Program-made: the position numbers and the translations under genes
Notes under the pieces: model-generated
Databases searched by the model: none
What the model was told of the DNA's origin: nothing
What the model saw: only the letters and a program-made list of their open reading frames with translations
Part shown: positions 1 to 5,592 of the stretch, one piece after another
How the letters are laid out: each line of letters begins with the position of its first letter
Numbering within the stretch: position 1 is the first letter of the stretch
IMG/VR virus record: IMGVR_UViG_3300015265_000024
Span: 1 to 21,756 of that record
Length of the DNA stretch: 21,756 bases
Reading direction: 5' to 3' (one strand)
Origin: a virus

Positions 1-188
1 GCCATGTGATCCGCCAGCGCTTCCGGCAGGTGATCAGCGTTGACCAGGACCTTGCTTCGGCCCACCGGATTCGGCGCTTCGATATGGCGCCGGCACAGCA
101 GATCGTCGACCGACCCGGTCAACCATTCTTGACCAGCCTCCGTATCGAGAAAATCGTCTTCCGGGATGAGCTTGCGTAGAGCTGACAT
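1..188 (-). CDS. Hypothetical protein, C-terminus cut by window edge
   Basis: A leftward reading frame starts at an ATG (186-188) and stays open to the window edge, giving 62 complete codons. It begins MSALRKLIPEDDFLDTEAGQ and continues as a hydrophilic, acidic protein. A good ribosome binding site (GGAGG, six bases before the ATG) decides this start. I do not recognise the family. The gene lies at the outer end of the leftward accessory block and reads away from the immunity region, where a prophage integrase or excisionase often lies, but nothing visible supports such a role. The overlapping frame at 34-237 is arginine- and proline-rich and looks like a shadow. Confidence 0.65.
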   Translation of the reverse strand, partial: MSALRKLIPEDDFLDTEAGQEWLTGSVDDLLCRRHIEAPNPVGRSKVLVNADHLPEALADHM

Positions 189-340
189 GGTCGCCTCCAG
201 GGTGGCGGGGTGTTGATCCAACAAAACTCGGATGCACTCATCCGCTCCGCTGGTTGCCGTTGGGCGCGGAGGGGAGTGCATTCGGGATTGGTCGGGGTAT
301 TGATGACAAGCTGCGCAGGATCATTGCGATGCGACGCGCA

Positions 341-368
341 GAAAAAAGCCCGCGTGAGAGGCGGGCTT
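341..368 (-). terminator. Rho-independent terminator of the 142-residue membrane protein gene
   Basis: Read leftward, AGCCCGC and GCGGGCT form a seven-base stem around a seven-base loop, followed by a run of six T. It lies just past the stop codon of the leftward gene at 382-810, so it most likely ends that transcript. Confidence 0.85.
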
Positions 369-381
369 CAGGGGGCAGACT

Positions 382-810
382 TTAGAGGCAGTCGGATTTG
401 CCTATCTGAAACTCGGCTACCGGTGAACTGGTTGAATCTTTGTACAGGAGATCAACGGAAAGACCCGATTTCACGAATTGCCCTAACCCTTTTTCATTAC
501 AGAATGCAGTAGCTGCAAGCGCCTTTGCGTCCTTGGTGAATTCATCAGAATCGATTTCGTCTTTCGTGACTTTTGTGAGTGTGTAAGAGATACGCATGAC
601 CTCATCGCTGTAGGTCACAGAGTCGACGCGAGTTGAATCGTCAGAGACTTTTCCGGACTGAGCGCCCATGATGAGCGCGAGCCCTTTGAGCTGGCGTTCC
701 CGCTCCTCCTTTTTCTCTTCTGGGGCAGATCGTGTGTGCCATACCTGGGCCAAGACAAAGAGCAACGTCGTTGCCGAAAAAAAGATTATCAATCCGCGAT
801 ATTGCTTCAA
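382..810 (-). CDS. Membrane-anchored hypothetical protein (142 aa)
   Basis: The start is a TTG codon at 808-810. An in-frame TGA lies only three codons upstream, no ATG precedes the hydrophobic segment, and GGTGA is placed six bases before the TTG. Residues about 5-24 (RGLIIFFSATTLLFVLAQVW) form one membrane anchor or uncleaved signal. A charged stretch (EEKKEERERQ) follows, then a roughly 100-residue soluble domain with two cysteines near the C-terminus (FCNEKG and KSDCL), which could form a disulfide in the periplasm. The gene stands alone with its own terminator, typical of a lysogenic cargo (moron) gene. I do not recognise the domain. A role in altering the lysogen's envelope is only a guess from topology. 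Confidence 0.7.
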   Translation of the reverse strand: MKQYRGLIIFFSATTLLFVLAQVWHTRSAPEEKKEERERQLKGLALIMGAQSGKVSDDSTRVDSVTYSDEVMRISYTLTKVTKDEIDSDEFTKDAKALAATAFCNEKGLGQFVKSGLSVDLLYKDSTSSPVAEFQIGKSDCL

Positions 811-943
811 CTGAGATCACCGTAGCGAAAGGCCATCATCTATTGGACCATGCCGGTTGCACCATCTCAAGTTGGAAAACGTCGTAGCGAAGCGGTGGGG
901 CCGGCGGTGGAGTCTTATTCCAAGCCACCGGCAACGAGTATGG

Positions 944-1078
944 TCACTCTACGGTGCAGATCCAGAGATGGTTATGCCGGTATGGCGCGCGGGTAAAGTG
1001 GACATCTGAGACCAGATTCATTCCGCGCTGCTGCAGCGCCTCGGTCAGTTGTACGAGTGTCTCTGCTTGGATAGTCAT
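944..1078 (-). CDS. Small hypothetical protein (44 aa)
   Basis: A 44-residue frame begins MTIQAETLVQLTEALQQRGM and ends HLWICTVE. It has a good ribosome binding site (GAGGTGA) just before its ATG. The N-terminal half predicts a short helix. The ORF is too short for family recognition, but the start context, sensible composition and position in a leftward gene block support a real gene. It may share a transcript with the small frame at 1236-1427. Function unknown. Confidence 0.5.
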   Translation of the reverse strand: MTIQAETLVQLTEALQQRGMNLVSDVHFTRAPYRHNHLWICTVE

Positions 1079-1166
1079 TGCTGTCACCTCGTCAGATTTA
1101 CTGCGTTAATAATTCTTGACCGAGCGGGCAAGTGGCTAATTCATTTTTTCTACTTCGGCGATTGTT

Positions 1167-1245
1167 CAATCCATACCGCAGAGCGCTCCCTGACTGTCCC
1201 CTTCATCTGAGATTTAGGGCAAGGAGAGCTCTGCGCTATGGATTG
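1167..1245. repeat. Long imperfect inverted repeat, 23-bp arms, 33-bp loop
   Basis: The arm at 1167-1189 pairs with the arm at 1223-1245 with two mismatches in 23 positions (core CGCAGAGC/GCTCTGCG and outer CAATCCATA/TATGGATTG). It lies just downstream of, and slightly overlaps, the end of the leftward 63-residue frame. A transcript could fold into a stable stem-loop. There is no T run, so it is not a simple terminator. Confidence 0.7.
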
Positions 1246-1427
1246 ATGCCGCATAAAAAAACGGCATCAATAAATTTACGGAAATTGCTCGCGCCTCCTA
1301 CCAGGTCATTCGCCAGTTCGGTCAACACCTCGTCCGCCGTCGCAGTTCTGCGCGTTGGTAGCCTTTCGGGGCTATCGGATCGCCGGTCGCCAGTAGTGGC
1401 AGCGCGATTTTGTTCACCTGACTTCAT
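1236..1427 (-). CDS. Small hypothetical protein (63 aa)
   Basis: This leftward frame of 63 residues has an arginine-rich, low-complexity N-terminal third and a more protein-like C-terminal half (TADEVLTELANDLVGGASNF and on to GINP) that predicts two helices. No clear ribosome binding site is visible at the ATG. The opposite-strand frame at 1132-1455 has a poor, arginine-rich composition and is more likely the shadow. The gene lies downstream of the triple operator array, so phage repressor control is possible. Family not recognised. Confidence 0.4.
   Translation of the reverse strand: MKSGEQNRAATTGDRRSDSPERLPTRRTATADEVLTELANDLVGGASNFRKFIDAVFLCGINP
1243..1270. repeat. Perfect 9-bp inverted repeat (TTGATGCCG/CGGCATCAA)
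   Basis: TTGATGCCG at 1243-1251 pairs perfectly with CGGCATCAA at 1262-1270 around an A-rich ten-base loop. It lies inside the end of the 63-residue leftward frame and abuts the larger inverted repeat, so the two could form competing or tandem hairpins. No T tract follows the stem on either strand, so plain termination is unlikely. Confidence 0.6.
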
Positions 1428-1561
1428 CTCGCCCCACAGGTGTGGCCGGGGCTGACCTCCCAGCGTGAACCGGGTAATCGTTTATGGCGCGGGTTGTTAA
1501 AGAGCGGCGGGTCTCTTGAGGCCCTTCGCAGTGGCTGTGTGTCGCTGCGATTGGCTTAAGC

Positions 1562-1620
1562 TACAACCTAAAATTGTAATGCGCAACTCAAAATTGTAAT
1601 TATGGGCAGTCAAAATTGTA
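1562..1620. promoter_or_regulatory. Array of three repressor-type operators (distal cluster)
   Basis: Three 17-bp sites fit the pattern YRCAAC-N5-ATTGTA: 1562-1578 (TACAACCTAAAATTGTA), 1582-1598 (left half CGCAAC) and 1604-1620 (left half weaker). Their starts are 20 and 22 bp apart, about two helical turns, so they lie on one DNA face. The same dyad occurs in the repressor/Cro intergenic region at 3890-3963, so the phage repressor is the likely ligand. A promoter-like TTGTAA (1574-1579), 17-bp spacer and TAATTA (1597-1602) is embedded and points rightward, into the antisense strand of the kinase operon. Confidence 0.7.
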
Positions 1621-1646
1621 GTCCCTTTAAAATCAGTGGGTTGGGT

Positions 1647-2534
1647 CTAGGCGGCGCGCTCAAAATCAATGATTGCTGCAGCAGCCTCTTCCGCACCGTA
1701 AAAGACATGAGGCTCTATACCGTCCTCGATGCTCTGACGCTGGAGATCTTCAAGGTTCTGCTCGTACTCTGTGATGAGCCCAGGGTCGAAGCGATTGAGG
1801 TCCTTGGGCGTCCAAATGAAGAGAGTGCATTTGCTTTGAGGGGCATCTGTTACTTTGTGCTTCACAAAGTGCAAGTCCCACAGACGGCTCTTCGCTCCGT
1901 CAACGTGCCGACTGATCTGTTTTGATGGTTTGATCTTGGCTAGGCTAGCCGCCATGCGATTGCCTGCGAAAAACAAGCTTCCGCGAGCACCCTGCATTGC
2001 TTGCGTGTGAAGGGGGAGATTAAATCGATCGCGTAGCCGCGGGAGAATGCCTAGGACTCGCTCTTGAATGTCGGCCCGGAGTTGTCCGAGATTTAATTCG
2101 TAGGCTACAGGATCGTCGTCAACCTCATCTTCGTCCAACAATGCTTCTGAGTGTACAGAAGAAAGGCTAGAGGTAAGGCTGGATGCCTGCTGCAGGATGT
2201 GCGCCATGCTTTTCCCAAGGCCTCTTCGACGACGCCCAACAGAAAGCCCATGCATGCCACCTGAAAACGCGCCTTCAAAGCTAGATTCCGCATATTCCAG
2301 TGCCCGTTCCAAAGCGAGTGTCATCATACGGTGCATTCCCCCGGCTGACTCGCCATAAAGGCACTTAAGGGCCTTTTCACTGATCGTGAGGCATCCGCTC
2401 ACTTGGTCATGAGATTTCGCGACGACGGCTATCGTCAAGCGCTCCCCCGACTGAACTATTGGCTCCAGGTAAACAGGAGCCCAATCAGCCTCGTAATCAG
2501 GGAAGCTTGGGAATTCGGATAGATCTGGGAGCAT
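1647..2534 (-). CDS. Unrecognised partner protein of the HipA-like kinase (295 aa)
   Basis: This is the last gene of the leftward immunity operon. Its ATG lies three bases after the kinase stop codon, so translation is probably coupled. The protein is soluble with no signal peptide or membrane segment. It has a glycine/arginine-rich patch near residues 100-107 (VGRRRRGLG), a helical, serine-rich stretch after it, an acidic loop (LLDEDEVDDDP, about 131-141), and a C-terminal part with hydrophobic strands and an acidic helix. I do not recognise a family. An N-terminal resemblance to the DUF3037 proteins often encoded beside small HipA-like kinases (ERLTIAVV pattern) is weak. A role as kinase substrate, inhibitor or adaptor is inferred from gene order alone. 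Confidence 0.8.
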   Translation of the reverse strand: MLPDLSEFPSFPDYEADWAPVYLEPIVQSGERLTIAVVAKSHDQVSGCLTISEKALKCLYGESAGGMHRMMTLALERALEYAESSFEGAFSGGMHGLSVGRRRRGLGKSMAHILQQASSLTSSLSSVHSEALLDEDEVDDDPVAYELNLGQLRADIQERVLGILPRLRDRFNLPLHTQAMQGARGSLFFAGNRMAASLAKIKPSKQISRHVDGAKSRLWDLHFVKHKVTDAPQSKCTLFIWTPKDLNRFDPGLITEYEQNLEDLQRQSIEDGIEPHVFYGAEEAAAAIIDFERAA

Positions 2535-2537
2535 CCT

Positions 2538-3329
2538 TTACACCGCTAATGTTTTCTGATTCATGCCAAGCGCGCCATCCATAAGCGTGCTCATATGATG
2601 TACCCGAGACTCCAGGAATTCCACCACTCGGTTTACATGATCAGGCTCTACCTGACAGTATTGGGGCTGGCTTGCGGCTGCGTGCCGTCGGAAATCAGCT
2701 GTGTAAGCCGGGGCCGACTTATCCTTAAGCTTTCTGGACGCCATGTGACGTTCAAATTCGCTAACCTCTCCGATCACCATTCCCAGTAGGTGGTTCCGGA
2801 TGTTTTCGCTGGCTTGCAATGCTGGTGAGGCGAGAGCTTCTTCATGGTCGATGAGCCATATGGTGCCATCCCCGCCGATCAGCAGATTACGAAGATTTCG
2901 ATCGGTATTGGCCAACAGTTCATCGAATACAATGGCTGCATGAAGATGAGACCACTTGTTGAGCAGGTGCGATACTTTATCGAAGCTGATAACTCTGCTA
3001 ATTGGCACGGCATTGGTATCGACGCTAGCTAGGACGATGCATTTTCCGGAGCCCCGACCTACATCCTTTCCTCTGGCAATGGCGAGCGCAGTAAGAGGAA
3101 TCGGTAAGCCGAAATACCTTCCAATACTGGCGCTCATGGTTTCGGCGAAAAGCCGCTCTGCAGGTAGGACCTTGATGTAGGCGTGCATGTCACGCTTGTA
3201 GCCTTTGAGGCCTGAGATAGTTCCGTAGTACAGCGGATGCTGACCCCTTACATCAGGATCTTCAACAGCTTCACCCTGAAGGTACAGGGCTAGGGGAATA
3301 TCAATCGGTTCCGTTTTTCCGTTTTGCAT
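2538..3329 (-). CDS. HipA-like (HipA_2-type) protein kinase (263 aa)
   Basis: This is a small HipA-like kinase. Visible catalytic features are a candidate ATP lysine in AYIKVLP (K53), a glutamate in the next helix (E63), the catalytic loop NTDRNLRN with D143 and N148, and the metal-binding aspartate in WLIDHEEA (D161). All are present, so it should be active. It lacks the N-terminal subdomain of full-length HipA (about 440 aa). In known systems HipA-type kinases phosphorylate host proteins such as aminoacyl-tRNA synthetases and arrest growth, held in check by a HipB-type XRE protein. Here the upstream gene is an XRE protein whose end overlaps the kinase start by 29 bp. A toxin-antitoxin or exclusion role is therefore plausible but unproven, and the substrate is unknown. 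Confidence 0.85.
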   Translation of the reverse strand: MQNGKTEPIDIPLALYLQGEAVEDPDVRGQHPLYYGTISGLKGYKRDMHAYIKVLPAERLFAETMSASIGRYFGLPIPLTALAIARGKDVGRGSGKCIVLASVDTNAVPISRVISFDKVSHLLNKWSHLHAAIVFDELLANTDRNLRNLLIGGDGTIWLIDHEEALASPALQASENIRNHLLGMVIGEVSEFERHMASRKLKDKSAPAYTADFRRHAAASQPQYCQVEPDHVNRVVEFLESRVHHMSTLMDGALGMNQKTLAV

Positions 3330-3879
3330 TTTGCGAACTGCTTTCCTTGGCGCCAGACTTCTTAAGTCCGTGACCGATCATGTTGACCATATCTTCCGAA
3401 TCGCCACCACTATCCGCATTCACAAAGGCGGATTCAGCGAGGGCGTCCAGCTCTATAGGAAGTCGGGGTACTTCGTTCTTGGGGGATGCTCCGCGCTGAG
3501 CGAATGCATCTGCAATCCGCAATAAGATGCTGATCTCCCCACCGCTAAGTCCTCCAGAGTCCTCAGGCTTTCGCAACAGCTCGATTAGACTTTCGAGGAG
3601 TGGTTGCCGTAACTCTGGACGCCGAGCTACAGGGTCCGACCTAAGCCTTGAAACTGGAGAGTCCAAGACAGGGTTGACCCTTACTGGCTCGATCAAATCC
3701 ATTATCGGTATGCCGAGAAAGACTGATATCGCCTCGATTTTCTTATGGCGGGGAACGTTGCGGCCGGACTCCCAAGCCTGCACCGACTGTGGTTTCACGC
3801 CCAACGCCCGCGCCAACTCGGACTGGTTAAGACCAGCCTTCTCCCGCGCCTTTGTAATTCGCTTGCCAATATTGCTCAT
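3301..3879 (-). CDS. XRE-family phage repressor lacking a protease domain (192 aa)
   Basis: Residues about 5-60 form a Cro/CI-type helix-turn-helix (LNQSELARALGVKPQSVQAW). The rest is a mostly hydrophilic C-terminal region that does not look like the LexA/CI S24 peptidase: no clear Ser-Lys dyad context and no Ala-Gly cleavage site. The gene diverges from a YdaS-type cro, with repeated operators between them, so it is the likely lysogeny repressor. No good Shine-Dalgarno sequence precedes the ATG, and a possible -10 (TTGTAA) sits only about 10 bases upstream, so the mRNA may be leaderless, as known for lambda cI from PRM. Its 3' end overlaps the kinase gene, suggesting it is also the HipB-like partner. 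Induction is probably not by RecA-triggered self-cleavage. Confidence 0.88.
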   Translation of the reverse strand: MSNIGKRITKAREKAGLNQSELARALGVKPQSVQAWESGRNVPRHKKIEAISVFLGIPIMDLIEPVRVNPVLDSPVSRLRSDPVARRPELRQPLLESLIELLRKPEDSGGLSGGEISILLRIADAFAQRGASPKNEVPRLPIELDALAESAFVNADSGGDSEDMVNMIGHGLKKSGAKESSSQNAKRKNGTD

Positions 3880-3889
3880 AACCGAACTT

Positions 3890-3963
3890 TACAACCTCGC
3901 GTTGTAGATGGCATTGCAATTCTCGGTTGTAGTTTTCGTCTGAAAATTGTAATTTGCGTTGTA
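3890..3963. promoter_or_regulatory. Immunity operator region between repressor and cro
   Basis: A perfect dyad TACAAC-CTCGC-GTTGTA lies at 3890-3906. A near match (TGCAAT-N5-GTTGTA) lies at 3915-3931. Two weaker overlapping sites end in ATTGTA and GTTGTA at 3935-3951 and 3947-3963. The first abuts the repressor start codon and the others cover the rightward promoter, the layout of a lambda-type OR region. The repressor and the Cro-like protein are the expected ligands. Confidence 0.8.
3927..3955 (+). promoter_or_regulatory. Predicted rightward early promoter (PR-like)
   Basis: TTGTAG (3927-3932) and TAATTT (3950-3955) are separated by 17 bp, a sigma-70 arrangement. Transcription would start near 3962 and run into cro at 3986. 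Both hexamers lie inside operator dyads, so bound repressor would occlude the promoter. Confidence 0.6.
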
Positions 3964-3985
3964 GTTAAAAAATTCAGAGGTAGTC

Positions 3986-4201
3986 ATGAGCCAGAACGCC
4001 GCAATACGAGCAGCAAAGGCAGCCGGAAGCCAGTCCGCTTTGGCCCGCGTTCTCGGCTGCACGCCACAAAACGTACAGAAATGGTGTGCCAGCGGCCGGA
4101 TCCCGGCTGAGCGAGTTTTGCGGATTGAGCAAGTGACCGGGGTACCGCGCCATGAGTTGCGTCCAGATCTGTACCCCGCTGAATCACTTACTGCCGCCTA
4201 A
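3986..4201 (+). CDS. Cro-like regulator, YdaS family (71 aa)
   Basis: A small helix-turn-helix protein. The core SALARVLGCTPQNVQKWCAS, followed by GRIPAERVLRIEQVTGVPRH and a tail ending RPDLYP, is the hallmark of the YdaS/Cro group found opposite CI-type repressors. It starts at an ATG with AGAGG eight bases upstream. As first gene of the rightward operon it should repress the immunity promoters and commit the phage to lytic growth. The length (71 aa) is normal for the family. Confidence 0.9.
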   Translation: MSQNAAIRAAKAAGSQSALARVLGCTPQNVQKWCASGRIPAERVLRIEQVTGVPRHELRPDLYPAESLTAA

Positions 4202-4285
4202 GCGACATCCCTGTCCGCCGATCCATTGAGCAAATGATCGCCCCTGTATCAGCAGGGCGCCACGTAACGAATTTCGAGGTGTTAC

Positions 4286-4711
4286 ATGCAGGAATTGATG
4301 AAGGCGATCTACGACGTGGTTGACGACCATGGCACCAAAAGAATCGCCGAAGGTGCGGACTTCAAGTCGCGGACTCTTCTTTCCCAAAAGGCAAACCCGG
4401 ACTACGACACCCACCGCATGAACGTGGAAGAGCTGCACCGAATCATGAAGTTCACCCAAGACTTCCGCCCGCTAAAGGCCTGGGCAGAGGCGTTCGGTTT
4501 CGCCCTGGTTCCGAAGGAGCGGCCGGAAGGGATAAATCTCAACGCCGCGCTTTTGAGACTGCACGCAGATCTTGCCGACGTTACCCGACTCGCGTTCGAC
4601 GCACAGGCTGATGGTCGAGTCTGCTCGGTCGAGAAAACGAGCCTGCTCAAGGAGGCTGAGGAAGTAATCGTCAGCCTGGAAGTGTTCAAACAGTCCGTGA
4701 AGGCAGCCTGA
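4286..4711 (+). CDS. CII-like phage regulatory protein (141 aa)
   Basis: The second gene of the rightward operon matches the phage CII/CP76 type of regulator. The N-terminal half (EGADFKSRTLLSQKANPDYD, then HRMNVEELHRIMKFTQDFRP) is a DNA-binding-like helical domain with the family's typical ordering, and the C-terminal half is helical, probably for oligomerisation. Its ATG has GAGGTG upstream. It is expected to activate lysogeny promoters or otherwise tune the switch. A strong terminator follows within 15 bases, so this gene closes the first segment of the early transcript. Confidence 0.78.
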   Translation: MQELMKAIYDVVDDHGTKRIAEGADFKSRTLLSQKANPDYDTHRMNVEELHRIMKFTQDFRPLKAWAEAFGFALVPKERPEGINLNAALLRLHADLADVTRLAFDAQADGRVCSVEKTSLLKEAEEVIVSLEVFKQSVKAA

Positions 4712-4722
4712 ATTTCAGACAC

Positions 4723-4752
4723 AAAAAAGCCGACGTACGAGGTCGGCTTTTT
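4723..4752 (+). terminator. Terminator after the CII-like gene (may act on both strands)
   Basis: A11-base stem AAAAAGCCGAC/GTCGGCTTTTT with a seven-base loop has A and T runs on its two sides, so it could terminate on either strand. It lies between the CII-like gene and the Rha-family gene. Replication genes beyond it would need read-through, antitermination or another promoter. Confidence 0.88.
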
Positions 4753-4781
4753 CAACAGCGGTAAAACAAGTGGAGCCGATT

Positions 4782-5591
4782 ATGCACGCACAACCACAAC
4801 TGGACAATACCGGAAAGGTCGCGACACGTTTTTCGAATTCTGAAAACGTGTCGCGTAGTACGATGTCTTCCCGCGAAATCGCGAGTGTCACCGGCAAGCG
4901 CCACGACAACGTAAAGCGCACCATTGAGGACTTGGCCGCTAGCGGGTTGGTCCATCCTCAATCTGAGGATGAATGGTCCAGGGACAAACTTGGTCGCGCG
5001 CGCGCAACCCGTATCTACAACATCTGCGAGCGTGACAGCTACGTAATTGTCGCTCAGCTCTCGCCGGAGTTCACATCGAAGCTTGTGGATCGCTGGCAAG
5101 AGCTCGAGCGTGTTGTCGCAGCACAAGCCGCTCTTCCCGCCAACAGCTCAAAGATTGTCGGCGAGCTCGCCATTCTGGAGTGCTTCGATCGCCTCCTGAA
5201 ACCGGCACCGTCAAGCAAGATGATGATGCTGGCAAAGATCGCCGCCAACAATGGACTAGATGCCAAGTTCCTGCCTGGCTACGCCGTCGACGCTGCCCCC
5301 GATGCAACTGGCGGTACCTCCATGCCGACCAAGGCCGTTACTGCTCTCATCAAAGACTTCGACCTGCGCACGTCCGCACCAGCCTTTAACAAACTGCTGG
5401 CAACCCATGGTTTCCTCAAGCAGCTCCAGCGCAAGAACTCAAAGCAAGAAATGGTCGACTTCTGGTCGGTGACTGAGAAGGGTCTGGCCTACGGTAAGAA
5501 CCTCACCAGTCCTCAATGCCCCCGCGAAACACAGCCGCATTGGTACGTGGATCGTTTCCCTGAGCTGGCCAAACTGGTCGGGAAGGCCTGA
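4782..5591 (+). CDS. Rha-family phage regulatory protein (269 aa)
   Basis: I chose the ATG at 4782 because GGAG lies six bases upstream; the frame could extend to a GTG at 4770, but that overlaps this ribosome binding site. After a 27-residue N-terminal extension comes the Rha signature (TMSSREIASVTGKRHDNVKR, about residues 27-46), followed by the Rha-typical ARATRIYNICERDSYVIVAQ. The C-terminal half holds a second domain of the phage-antirepressor type (winged-helix-like, ending near WSVTEKGLAYGKN). Rha proteins are early phage regulators whose expression can disturb host growth. The extension is encoded by a perfect 13-bp inverted repeat at 4820-4855. The next gene starts one base after the stop. 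Confidence 0.85.
   Translation: MHAQPQLDNTGKVATRFSNSENVSRSTMSSREIASVTGKRHDNVKRTIEDLAASGLVHPQSEDEWSRDKLGRARATRIYNICERDSYVIVAQLSPEFTSKLVDRWQELERVVAAQAALPANSSKIVGELAILECFDRLLKPAPSSKMMMLAKIAANNGLDAKFLPGYAVDAAPDATGGTSMPTKAVTALIKDFDLRTSAPAFNKLLATHGFLKQLQRKNSKQEMVDFWSVTEKGLAYGKNLTSPQCPRETQPHWYVDRFPELAKLVGKA
4818..4855. repeat. Perfect 13-bp inverted repeat containing GTCGCGAC, inside the Rha gene
   Basis: CGCGACACGTTTT (4820-4832) pairs perfectly with AAAACGTGTCGCG (4843-4855) around a ten-base spacer. With the two bases before it the left arm reads GTCGCGACACGTTT, and the same 14 bases recur at 11134-11147 upstream of the acb2-like gene. A protein-binding operator or a conserved mobile element are the two simplest readings. 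Confidence 0.8.
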
Positions 5592-5592
5592 T

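Noticed and set aside
1132-1455. Rightward 107-codon frame opposite the 63-residue ORF
   Set aside because: Arginine- and proline-rich composition, no good ribosome binding site, and it runs straight through two inverted repeats.
1602-1925. Rightward 107-codon frame starting at the distal operator array
   Set aside because: It lies antisense to the 295-residue gene, lacks a ribosome binding site and has no recognisable features. The promoter-like pair upstream is kept as a finding, but for a possible antisense RNA.
4402-5126. Leftward frames opposite the CII-like and Rha genes
   Set aside because: They cross a strong terminator and a perfect inverted repeat and are serine/cysteine-rich without domain features; shadows of the sense genes.
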